This document shows, in pieces, positions 23,401 through 35,365 of a stretch of DNA of 64,000 nucleotides; positions within the stretch are counted from its first letter, which is position 1, and the number at the start of each line of letters is the position of its first letter. This DNA is from Caenorhabditis elegans. Its lineage: Eukaryota > Nematoda > Chromadorea > Rhabditida > Rhabditidae. Location: positions 17,174,001 through 17,238,000 of the forward strand of contig NC_003284.9 in NCBI RefSeq assembly GCF_000002985.6, written 5' to 3'. Below the pieces are notes generated by a model. The model did no database searches. It was not told where the DNA came from and was given only the letters and a program-made list of their open reading frames with translations. The position numbers and the translations under genes are program-made.

Positions 23401-26400
23401 TTTATCAAAAAGCTTTCAAAATAAATAAGTTATAAGCCTACCTCAAAGTAGCCTAAAATCATAAAAATAAAAATAAAATATTATTTGGAGCAGAGAAAAA
23501 ATATGTAAACAGGTGCTTTAAAATGAACTTTAACATTTTTGGGTGAAAACTAAATAGAATCTTATTCTAAAAAAAACTAGAGCACTTTCAGCTTAAAAAA
23601 TATTCTTAAAGACTGTAAAAAAACCAATCCTGCAGTATCAGATGAGTAAGCGAAAAGGTGTGGTTTTTGGCAATATTTCGTTTTCTTGACTCGAGTTGAC
23701 ACGGAAAAGAAAGGAAGACTGGGAGACGCTAAGCAAAAGCCCGTCCTTCTAAGGCAGTTGAGCAAACATGCTTAACCAACCTTTCAGAGATTGCGACCTC
23801 CCACGTACCTACCACCACAAAATCTTTGTGAGACTTTTGTGTAAAGACTTGAATGAATGCTGCCAAAGGAGAACTGACGATTTTTTTTCTTTTCTCTTTA
23901 TTTTCCGGTGAATACAGAGAATTGTGTCCATTTGACAGTTTCTCGTTAGCCTTGTGACAGCTCTATGTTTGTGCCGCCGTCCATATGTGGAAATGTTTGT
24001 TGGGAGTAGGGGGGAGGTGCTCTGCACATGTCCCAATTTGGCAGAATCTTATCAAGAAACGCGTTGCTGCCGTGTTGGCAGTTGGAGAAGAAAAAAAGTG
24101 CAGACGAATTAGGGAAAGCGTGGAAATTTGAGAACGAAGTTCGAAAGACAAGTGAACATTGGAATGATTTTGGCAGACTTTTTCGGCGGGAAAGGAATTC
24201 AACTTCAGAATGCATTTTGAGTTTTAGGTTTTGTTTTCAACTTTTAATTTAATTTAATTTAATGATTTATAAGCATTTTGTGGTATATACACTGGAAAAC
24301 TTATCACTGAACATATTATTCGCTACCGAATAGAAAAACATATTTCATCGATTTAAAAGACTCAATATGGCACCAAAACAATATTTTCAAAAGGACTTCT
24401 TTAAAAGTTTTCAAATAAAACTTTTTCACAAATAAAATTCAGAAATTTTGAGAAAAGTTGAGCGAGAAAATCAAAAAAGACAAGGTCAATTTTTGAGGAC
24501 AGAGCATTTGTGAATGAACATTTCAAAAAACAATAAAATTATACGAATTTAGTGTTGCCAAAGTATGCCTTCGAAAATATGTATCTGAAGAGAATAAAGC
24601 CTTAATGAGAAATTTTTGTAAATTATGCATACGATTTACACAATAAACTTCAAAATAATTGATCATTTTTACGAATGTTATACAAAATTACTATAAAACT
24701 AGAAAAAGTATCATTTTTGGGAAATGGTGTTTTCCTCAGCCTTAAAATACAAACACAGTTCACACGTTTCTTATTTAAAAGTTAAAAAATAATTTTTTTT
24801 AATGGCGGGGGTATAATACACAAGTACCTAATTTTTAGTTTCTGAATCTTAAAAAAAAGTTTACTTTATATTTATTCTGCAATCATCGTTTTCATATACA
24901 ATTTTTAAAAATGTGTTTTGAAAAGTGCACTGAGAGCTAAAACTTAAAATGTTCAATTTTAACTTAATAAAAAACTAATAAAATAATCCTGTAACGGGAA
25001 TGAATTTCAATCGAGAAAACAAATCCGGAGACTCAAACTCCTGACTACTCGTCACCGTTTCTTGGTGTCCCATTCTTCTTCGTCTGTCCCCCCGCTCTCC
25101 TAAACTTCTTTTCAATTCATTCACGCGGCCCCTTACGTCTGTCAATTAGCATAAAAGACCTTCTACTTCTCGACACAGTGGGACGCAGCGGATTACCTCG
25201 TGGAAAGTTGCGAAGCGAGAATTGAAATGGAGATGGGGGGGGGGGGGGGGGGGGAGGAAGGAATAATCAAATTACGACAGTTTTGGTTGATGTGTCAAGT
25301 CAACGATTTTTCCATTGTTTGAGAGGGTGGGTCACACCTTTCCAGGAGCTTAAGAAATTCGAGTTTGCTATGGGAGAGAAATTGAAGAAAGTAGGAAAAA
25401 CGGATACAATTGGATATTTAATAAAAGGTACTGCCTAATTCTTCAAGAACGCTATTTTGAACAGAAAAAAATGTGGAAATTATTTCTGTGCGCAGTACTT
25501 GAATTGTGCAGATTTGAAAAATAAAATCAAGTGTTTTCATCAAATGGTATTTATTGACACACATTTTAAACAACCCCAGATAAACGAATAGTGTTTTTCA
25601 TAGATGAAAATATTTGAGAAGTTCTTGTAGAGAAATCAATTGGTAAAAATAGAGGTAGTTTTGGAAAGTTATGGGTTTTAAAACTATCACAACAAGAACT
25701 TAGTGTTTAGATTTGATTTTTAAAATATTGCCAATCAATGAAGTATCTGAACATTTTTCATTGAAAAAGTAAGAAAAAAATCTGTAGAAAAATTATATTG
25801 AAATTTAAAAGTTGAAGTCAGGAAGTAAGGCAACGCAATATATAGTATTGAATGAATCATTCAAATTACTGTTTTTAGATTTTAACACAAGTATAATTTA
25901 TCATTTTTTGAATGCAACTTTTTTTTGAATAAGACTTCTTTTGAAACTCAGCATTGTAAACTCCTAGATTTGCAAATTGATGAAGAAATCATATAATAAA
26001 AAAAAATAAATCGACCACCCAGGCTCGTGTGGACACACAATCGCCAAGAGTTGCATTTGTGGCGTTGAACATTGAGCAGATTTGCAAACATTTAGACGAT
26101 TAACAGAAAAGTACACATGTAAAAAGGGTTGACCTCTGGGGTGAAACGAAAGGGAAGGAAAAAGAGAATCGAATTAATCCAGTACAATTTTGTACTTTTC
26201 TCCTTCTCAGAAATACACCGCTTCCTCGTTTCATTTTCTTCTTTATTTCCACTCAACTAAAAACCTCAAACAGATTTCATTTTTTGCATTAGAAAAGACA
26301 AGTTTCTTGTGTGAGTGTTTCTGTGTGTCTAGGTGTCTATATCCATTTGTCGGTTTACGGTTTAATGAAACGTATCGGTTGGTGTGAAAAGATGAAGATG

Positions 26401-29400
26401 AAGATGAAATGTAAGGAAAACGAGGGGAGAGGAAAAGCAGAAGCTTCTCACACTCTTTCAATGTTTCTTGATGGTTTAGTAGGTGAGAAAACGCATAAAT
26501 CCACATAGTATAGATATATGTGTACATACAACCGTATATGCAGTTGTTGCTAAGTGGTGTGAACACAGAGTTCGAAATGGCGAAGAGGAGGTTGAAGCGG
26601 TTTGCGAGAAGACATGGGGCAAACAAGATATATTTGTACGATTACGGCAGCGATTTCTCTTGGAGTAAGATGGACCTGGGTTGCCTTGTGAAGTTTCGAC
26701 AAAAATTTGGTAGAAGATGGATGAGTTTAGTGACACAATTCAGATAGGCAGGTAGAGGATCTAAAAAAAACACATCTTCAGAAACTTGTTAGAAGAAACT
26801 GCATTTTTGCATATCATGTCCAAGTTCAGACTGACAAAAAGCGTACTTTTTTTCATAAGTACTTAAAAGCTTGGATCAGTATTAAAAGGTTTCAAGTAAT
26901 TTTAAAAATTCACAGTGCTTTGTCATTTTTGTACAAAGCTCAACAAAGCACTTCGGAGAAAAAGTATTATAGCATTTCAACGACGAGTTGTGAATTTACT
27001 CGCAATTTTAAGTCGGACGTTCTTTGACGCCTGAATTAAACCGTAACAAACACCTTTATAATTAAAAAACAGTCATAGGTTTTATAAAATAAGTTAAGTT
27101 GTATAAGTGATGTCCAATGTGTCAGACTTATGTACATAAATTCGCAATGAACGAATGTTTTCCAGAGAAAAAGTTGTTCAAAAAATGATAAAACTGTTGT
27201 TGTGTGAAAAAAAAAACTATACGCGTTACTAATACACAAAAGGGTGAGTGACCTTAACATTAAATTGTTCAAAAAAAAAACAATTAGAAGCATATTACAC
27301 TATATGTAGAATTCATGTTGCAATAAACAATCTGCTCTTACTCTAAATTTTTCTTAACTATCAAATGATATCCGGAAAAACTTTTCTGACCAACTCAAGT
27401 ATTTTCAGTTTATTTTATAATAAAAAAAGATTCAGATTCTTTTCATAAAAATTCTGAATTTCTGGAAATGCTCAAAGAATTTAATCGGTAAACGAAAAAA
27501 TCTGGCAAAATGGTGTCAAAAAAAAACTTTTTAAAATAAGGGCTCTACTTTTCTCACATTTTCAATATTTAAGCATCACAAAGACTGCTGCAAATGAAAA
27601 CCCTGAAAGCACGAAAAAAGTCTATCCCAAGCACCTACCGGTAAGAAAAGTGGGAAAACTGGGCAAATGAAAAGTGGTTTTGTGTGAGCAGAAGCATCCA
27701 TCTCACCCCCTTTTTTTCCCCCAAATCACTGTGTTTATGTGCTTGTGAAGAAGCATGTACACCCCCACCCTAACGACCGTTGCCGGTGATGCTCAAAAGC
27801 TTGTAGTACGCGTGTTGGCTTGCTGCCGGTAGCGAGGTGCTCTTTCGAGTGGTCATGGCCGGGCGGCAAGTTGAAAAGACATTGGAATTCTCACTTGTGT
27901 GTGCGGAAGTTAGTATGCGCGTGGAGAAAAATCTAGCGAAGGAGGATCAGATCTGTGAGCTACCAATCTTGTTTTATCAGTTGTGATGATTCAGAGTAAA
28001 GGGAATTAAACAAGATCTGGCCTTTTCTTTGCCGACACTTGGTGGTGGGAAAGCGACGAGAAAAATGTACTTTTGTACAAAACATTCGTGTTCTGAAGTT
28101 TTTTAAAATGCAGAAGTAATAGATGAAAATCGGACCCTAGAAAATCTAAAACTTGCAATAACACACATACCAAATTTTTAGTTGTCACTGAGGTTAACCT
28201 TCATCCTTCTTTAAGGACAATTTCGTTAGAGAAGTTTTCTGCAAAGCAGCTGAACAGAGGCAGATCATACTTTCACACCATGTGTCAGGCTGTGCCATCA
28301 CGGCATGATCTACATTAAATTCGGTAATTTTTATGAAAAAATGTTAACTTCGCAAACTCTTTATTGCGTTTATTGTGGATCAAATTTGTAATGGGGCAGC
28401 AAGACACCACGTACTATCAAGACAATTTTATCACAGTTCAGATTTTTTTTTGATACTGAACTTTCTGAAGTGAAAAGCAAAGTGCAATAACAACTTTTAT
28501 GGGTTATAAAAATGAAATCAAATAACAGATATAACTTTAACCAAATGAAAATAAAAAATTATCGGTACTTTTGTACCGTATCCCAAAACTTTTTTATAAA
28601 CTGTTTATGCTCAAAAACTCTTTTTTCTCAACTAAAGTTCAAATTTAAACGGTTGAAAAATGCTTAAAATAAAACAGAATGTCACCATGTTCTTAAAATT
28701 AAAATTTTCCAACAAAAAAAAAAAGGAAACCCGTGTGGACACAAGCCAGAAAGTCTACATGATTGCATCAAAAAACTGAGCAAACAGATGGCTCTGATCA
28801 ATCATCTGATGGATTTGGTTTTATTGAACTTTACTTTGTGTTGAACAACAGTGATAAGATAATCAGAAAATCTGTAATATCAAAGTGAAGTAGGCAAATA
28901 TTTTATTTTATAGATGTTTATTTATAGGACAAGTTGAAATCTCTAAATCATATTTCTTTGAAAAAAAACGCAATGTTTTTTTGAGAGATTCTTCCAAAAA
29001 CTTGAGTTAAATAATTTTAAGGTAACAGGGGGAAATTTGGTACCTTATAATTAAAAAAAAACTGAATAACAATAATTTTACCTATGCGAAATCTTCTAAG
29101 AACTTATAAGATATGAGCTTCCTAACTTGGCGAGCCAGGTACATACAAAAGATATTTTCAACTGAAATAAACATTCACCTTGTTTTTTTTTTCGAAAAGA
29201 AATTTTTTTCAAAATGTGTGCAATTCTAGAGTATGTACGGAGCTTTTGCACTTATGTTTGGTGGATGAAACTTCGGCAATTTGAAAACTGCAAGATATTG
29301 TAGAAAACACCGCTGTCTTAAACTGTCGTCTCCATTAACTGACAGCCAGCAATGATGTTAACGGCAACAAATAAATTTGGAAATACCTGAGAACAAAGGA

Positions 29401-31428
29401 AGAAGTAGAAGATTGGATTAGCCAAAGTGGGTCTTCTCGCGGTTTTAACCAAATGACCAACACACAACTTGTCGATCCAGGGCTTTTTTTTCAGGAGGCG
29501 TGCACGACCGTTTAGAAGAAGATTATAAAACTCTCAAAACAGAAGCACCCATCATCAAAACTTGGTTAGTCATGTTTGGTTCAGAAAAGATAATTGGTGT
29601 GGATAATGGATGTGCGTGTGTTTGTGTGTGGAACAGGAACTGCTGCTGCTGGTCTGTCAGTCCTGGATGCGAGATCCTGCTGTGTGGCTAAAAGGTTGTT
29701 TTGGTTGGTGGGATTAGGTCTTGCAAAGGCTTGTCATCAGCTTGTTGTATAACACGACAAAAATCAAAAGTCGAGAGAAGATGATGAGTGGCTAGCATCA
29801 AAGTAAGTGGTTTTGTTTTATTGTGAAAACTAACCATAGGGACGGAATTGTTTTGAGGTTTCATCAACTGAAATACTCTCATGAAGCCAAAAAAAAAAAG
29901 TGGGAAGAGCGAAACTAATTGAGAACATTTCATAAATGTTACAATAAAAGAAGAAAAGCTGATTAAGAAAAGCTTAACTATCCCCTTTTTCTCTGTTCAG
30001 AAAACTGACAATTATCTTGAATTCGTTCGGTAGCAAAAGTTGATACTGTAATTTATTTGAATTTCTCAATAATACGAAAATTCTAGAGCAATTTCAACTA
30101 ACCGGCCTAAAATGCCTAGGAAGCCAGCTAGTAAAACACTCCCTTGTAAGATAAGCTTGCAAGAAAGTTTCCGCTATTAAAGTTAAAGATGTTATTTAAC
30201 ATCTATAACATCTCGAAATGTATAGAAGTACGTCGAAGCGGTAGAGTAATGTTCTAAAAGTGAACAGTAACTCTCAGGAAAAGTTGAGAAACGTGCTAGA
30301 ATGGCACCAATAAAAATTTGAAAAAAAAATCGATTTTAACATTTATATTGGTTTTCTAAAATTTCATAGAAGTGTGCATGAATTACAATACATTCAGACA
30401 AACTCTACAAACAAAACATTTGAAAAAAACTCAAACAAAAAATACAATTCAACTCCGACGCAAGTTGTGACTATATTCATAAACTAATAAGTGGCAACAT
30501 TCGGAAAATATTGCATTGATATGGTCATGAAGAAAAGACATACACAAGTGGGCAGCGATTGGCGGAACGATTGGCTCTTGAAGCCAATGACTAAAGCGAG
30601 CGAAAGCACTCAAAAGGTAAATTGAAAGGGTTAATAAGAGACAATTATAGCCCTCTTTTTCCGCAGTTTACACTGATCCCGGCATAAGTGATGCAATTGT
30701 ATAGGTTTTGAATAGTTGAAAAGGAGGGAAAAGTTGCGAGGCGACAAACGGTTTACCTTTCAGTTTTTTTTATTTGTATGTTGACGGAAAAGAAAGTGGG
30801 TAGAGTTTGACTCTATGAAATAGAAGGGCAAGAAAACATATTTGGAGGTAAAATATAATGTGTTCGTGGGAAGAATGAAAAATGGAAAACGACGTATTGT
30901 TTGGTGGGGGACTGACTGTTTGGATGGCAATTACAACCATGTTTGTACCTTCTGGAAAAACACTGGAGATGGATGAAAGAAGGGAAATGAACTATGTAAT
31001 ACATTATTATTTTGACACCGGTCACAATGGATTCTGGAGAATGGGGGAGGAAAATGAAGAAAAAAGAAACAATTACAGGAAAACTATTTAGTTGGATTGA
31101 AAATTGGCAAATTGAAAGGTTTTACTTTTTGTAGTTTTAAAATTTGCTCAGATACTCTTTTAGACATGTCAAAATTTCACGTAGACACAGAAAGCTTAAA
31201 TTAGTTTCCTTGGCTGAGGCAGACATTTTTTCCTGGCAAAAAATATAGACTATTTAGACATGCCTTTTAAGGCAGGTAGGTCTTTTTATCCTACCTGGAA
31301 GGCTCATCAAAACATTTTGAAGCTTGATTGAACCTACGCAATCTTATAATGCTAAAACCTATTCGTTCTCTAATTTTCTCTCCAACAAAATACTCCAAAA
31401 CAAAAACAACTATAAAATAATCAACAAA
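23401..31428. other. Gene-poor intergenic region
   Basis: Open frames here are short, overlap on both strands and lack convincing splice partners. Items seen: a 20-nt G tract (listed separately), a CA/TG-rich stretch near 26320 and 29610, a locally GC-richer block at 27740-27960 with one 43-codon frame (see findings), and many A/T runs. No tRNA, LINE or gene exon was recognised. Confidence 0.5.
25235..25254 (+). repeat. G20 homopolymer tract (G-quadruplex former)
   Basis: Twenty consecutive Gs, preceded by GGAGAT and followed by AGGAAG. Uninterrupted G tracts of about 18 or more are the known deletion substrates in C. elegans dog-1 (FANCJ-like helicase) mutants. Confidence 0.95.
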
Positions 31429-34400
31429 TTACACGTCATCGTCGCAGTTTGGAAAGCATTCTCCAACGTCAGGCTCGGCGAGGTGAGGTATTACACGAGC
31501 TTCTTTCGGGAAATTCCTACCACTACTCTTCTCGAAATTGGCAAGAGTTATCCGGATACTTTCGCAAGTGACGTTCTTAAATGGTCGATACTCCCAGCCT
31601 TCCAGACCGTTTCCGCAGAGACTTACGTTCAAGTTTTTCTGAAAGTATAAAAAATTTACTTGAGGTGGGAAAATAGAAAAAAGTATTATTAAATAAGGAA
31701 GTATTAAAATTACAGAAAATTGAATCCACGGGACTGACACTTTTTACAGTTACCGCCTAACATATTGCGACCTCTGCTTTGGCTTGAAAAAAATTTTAAG
31801 AATCATACCGGAAACGGACTCTCCCATCCTTTGAATCCAACTTCATTATTTTTCCATCCATGGAACATGAAGTCTTTTTCGCAAAATCTATCCGTTGACA
31901 GAAACCCATCTCGAACCCATCCGTGAGCTCTTCGGAATATCCGTACTTTTCCAGGCCATAACCGTGTTGCACCTTAAAATCAAATTCATCATCAACAAAT
32001 AAAAGTTCAATTTCCGCAAACAAGATAACCCAACCCTTATCGGCAATATTTACCTAGAGCCAGCTTGCAACAAGTGACGTATGCCATATATGTGTCATAA
32101 CCCGTCGAGTTGTGCCAGTACTTGTCGCAATTTTTGATTTCTTGTGATGCATATGGGAGGACGGTTTTTAAAATGTGAATCTGGAAATATACAACTGGAA
32201 AGTTGGGGATGCAAAAACATATTTCATAGCTCAATTTTTAAACCATCCAAATTTGAATGTGGTCCGTTATGACTTTATCAAAATTAAATTTGCATTTGAA
32301 ATTTTACCACCGATTCTATGTTAAGTTAATAACGGAAAAGTTGTTATAAAAATGTTAAACATCAAGTTTTCAATTGAAACATTTGTTCGCTGCTTACACA
32401 AAATCAGGGTAGTTTCTTCAGTTAAAGAATTTCAGTGGTCATTGTGCGAATTCGTAAGAATTTCATAATTTTTGTATACTCGAAAAACAATTGTAAAATT
32501 TACCTGAAGAACACCATTGTCAGCTCCGTTCCAGTTTGATGGTTGTGTGAACTCCCAGTCTCCCCACTTTTGCAAGAAATTTCTAGCGAACATGGTATTC
32601 CGTACCTGAATTTGAATTTTCAAAATCTATCTTTAAAAGTGATGTTTTCCACAAATTTCACGATCTAGATTTTATATTAAATTAAGCTCCGTGACCTAGT
32701 CGTGGAGTACCGCACGTATGCTAGACGAGCATGGGAGTCCAGTCAGAGATATACTGATAATTAACGCCTTTTGGCTGACTTGGGAATGACCAGAATAAGT
32801 GGAGCGATATTGAAAAAAAAAATTGTATCGGAAAGCTGACATTCTCTACTATAAGAATATGACTGAAATTTTTGCCCATTCGGGCTGGAAACTTTTCAGA
32901 AATTTTTATTACCAAATCGATATTGGAAAAACACCTTGTCTTTGAGACTCCATATCTCTGCAGGAAAAAATCGCACTAAAAAGTGATCAACTGAAAACTT
33001 GTTAAACACAATGTGATCTAAAACTTTTTAGTTGAACACTTTCTTGTAAAAAACTTGGTTGCCAAGATATAGACCTTTAACTATTTAGAATATTCAAAAA
33101 TAATGAAGCTCGAATCAATTGGTCCCAACTCGGCAACCAAATTTTTTTAAAGAAAGTTTTTTACTGAAAAGTTTCAGATCACATTATGTTTAACAAGTTT
33201 CTAGTTGATCACTTTTTAGTGCAATTTTTTCCTGCAGAGATATGGAGTCTCAAAGACAAGGTGTTTTTCCAATATCGATTTGGTAAAACGTCTTGATACG
33301 GCATCAGAATCAGTGATTCGGTCATTGAAAACAATGAAAAATAAGTTATTTGTGACACTCTACATTATTTCGTACATTTTTGAAAAAATTTCAAAAAAAA
33401 TTTTTGGATCAAATTTTCTCATGGGTTTGGTGGAGAAAAAAGTGGCAATTTTCGAAGAAATAAAAATTTCTGAAAAGTTTCCAGCCCGAATGGGCAAAAA
33501 TTTCAGTCATATTCTTATAGTAGAGAATGTCAGCTTTCCGATACAATTTTTTTTTTTTCAATATCGCTCCACTTATTCTGGTCATTCCCTAGTGAGCAGT
33601 AGTTATTGTTGGTCGCCAGATCGCTAACATGCCTTACCTTCAAGGCTTGCCGGGCTCCACATAAGAAATTCAGGAATCTAATATTAGTAACAGACATGGA
33701 ATTAACGCTTCACCACCAAATCCCTGGCGTTGGAGAAACTATTTTATTATTTTCTCAACCCCGAAATAGGACTCAAAAATTTGCAAAAATGCAAATGCAA
33801 CTAACGATATAATTTCCGCTTGCAATTTCCCAATTGAAGAATCTCTCGTAGAAAATGATATCAACACGATTATCAATCCATTCTTCAACGCAATGATTTG
33901 GATTAGCAATTCCTGGAAAAATTCTCGGATGACCGATTAGTTCCGCGTCTGGTGAGTACCTGTGTCCGCATCCAAAACAAGCATCCAGTCGGCATCACGA
34001 AGGTAGGCAGCCGCAGCGCAGTGCTTTTTGAAGAACAACTGGATAAATGAATTGGTTTTATTGTCTTTGTTGTTGATTGTTTTGTTCAGTTTTTCGGTTA
34101 GGTTGTTGTTTCCAGCAATTCAACAACGATTGCAAAACAATTCGAAAACAAGTACCTGTTTGTTTTTTCCGCATTCCGCTTTCACTCGTTCATCATTATC
34201 AAGATCCACCATTACAACTGTGTAGTTTGTTCCTTTCAAATAGCATTGCAATGACTCTTGGGCAACTTTATAATGACTGAAAAGAGAGGGCAATTACAGG
34301 AAGGAGAGAAAACCGATTACGAACGTTTCCATACTACTTTTCACGAATGCAACAAAAATGTGAACCCTTCCAAATAAGGGAGGACAGGCGCCCATGTGCT

Positions 34401-35365
34401 GGCGAGCCGGGTACTTCGAGCGAGGCCTGAAGAACTTTTATAACATTGCTTCACAGATTAATAAATTAAAAAAATATATAGATAAATTTATTTATATATG
34501 GTTTTCTCAAAAAAAAATGAAACAAAACACTGCTCAAAGTTTTACCAAATATACGCTTCTAATTGCAGTTTATGTTTAAACTAAATTTTTTTTTCATAAA
34601 AACATGTTATTCTTGATCTATTATACAAGCGTTTTACAAAAAAAAGTCGTCAAAAATTGGCTCGCGAGATGTCGGGCGCTTCATCTATTGACATTTGTGT
34701 TAGTGCAGCACTAATGAATGACTCATCACGTAGGCAACATTGAGAACAATATTTTGTTAGTGGAACTTTTTATGCCTAAATTCCTAGTTTCAAAGTTATA
34801 CTTGTTTGAAAATTTTGAAAAAAACACTGAAAATCAAAAAAGCATATATTTTTGGCCGAAACTCTATGCAATGTTTTTGATAGACAAATTGCTTCCACCA
34901 AATTTGAAAAAAAACAGTGCTTGAAACTATCAACAATTTCGACTATTTACTTTATAATTTTTTTTTGAAAATGTGTTCAGTTTTCAGATAAAAATTTGCT
35001 TGCAGTTGACATTTATTTTAGGCAGGCCCCGGTTTTTTTTTCGTAAAAATTTCCTAAACATAATCTCTGAAGTAAAATTTTATTATATGTACATAAATTC
35101 AAAAAAACATTTTGATAAAAAAAACTTACCCCGGATGAAACAATGTCGGATCTTTTAACATTTTTACTTGTGGAGCTTCACGAATTTCATGTACTGCTTG
35201 CTGAAACTTCAAATTAAAAAAAAACAACATAGTTTAATAAACTTAACTTACATGAAAATCAGGGCTATATGTGACAGCTACATCATCGAAGGAATATTTG
35301 TAGTAGAAAAAAAGAACGGTAACTATTAACAATATGGCTACTAACCCTATTTGAAGATTTTTCAT
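31429..35365 (-). CDS. DUF273-family glycosyltransferase-like protein, 364 aa
   Basis: Nine exons join in frame: 35365-35252, 35200-35130, 34276-34156, 34038-33960, 33912-33806, 32605-32504, 32180-32054, 31972-31809, 31638-31429. Residues 5-22 form a hydrophobic signal anchor right after the N-terminus, so the protein is probably a type II membrane protein of the secretory pathway. The core has [18 protein letters not shown] (DAD at about 125-127, the likely metal/sugar-nucleotide site), then [34 protein letters not shown] and SNWNGADNG (189-195), and a late [20 protein letters not shown]. These are the hallmarks of the nematode DUF273 family, which resembles GMA12/MNN10-type (GT34) galactosyltransferases. 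The substrate is unknown. The acceptor directly abuts the ATG, fitting trans-splicing. Its fifth intron (1.2 kb) houses a fold-back element. Confidence 0.87.
32782..33589. mobile_element. Fold-back (palindromic) element in a DUF273-gene intron
   Basis: Ends GGGAATGACCAGAATAAGTG and its exact inverse at 33569-33589 open two long arms that pair almost to the centre (about 33100). Landmarks on both arms are CCCATTCGGGCTGGAAACTT, CCAATATCGATTTGGT, CTGCAGAGATATGGAGTCTC and TTAACAAG near the apex. The right arm carries about 175 bp (33284-33460) absent from the left arm, so the left arm has probably lost it. No transposase frame is present. It inserts wholly inside an intron, so the gene should tolerate it. 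Confidence 0.85.

Noticed and set aside
30813-31091. Paired short frames on both strands
   Set aside because: No splice partners, low-complexity purine-rich DNA.
32690-32765. tRNA-like sequence left of the fold-back element
   Set aside because: The GTGACCTAGTCGTGG word faintly resembles an A box, but there is no matching B box or clover-leaf.
32721-33627. Two frames containing the same [13 protein letters not shown] stretch on opposite strands
   Set aside because: They are the two arms of the fold-back element, not genes.
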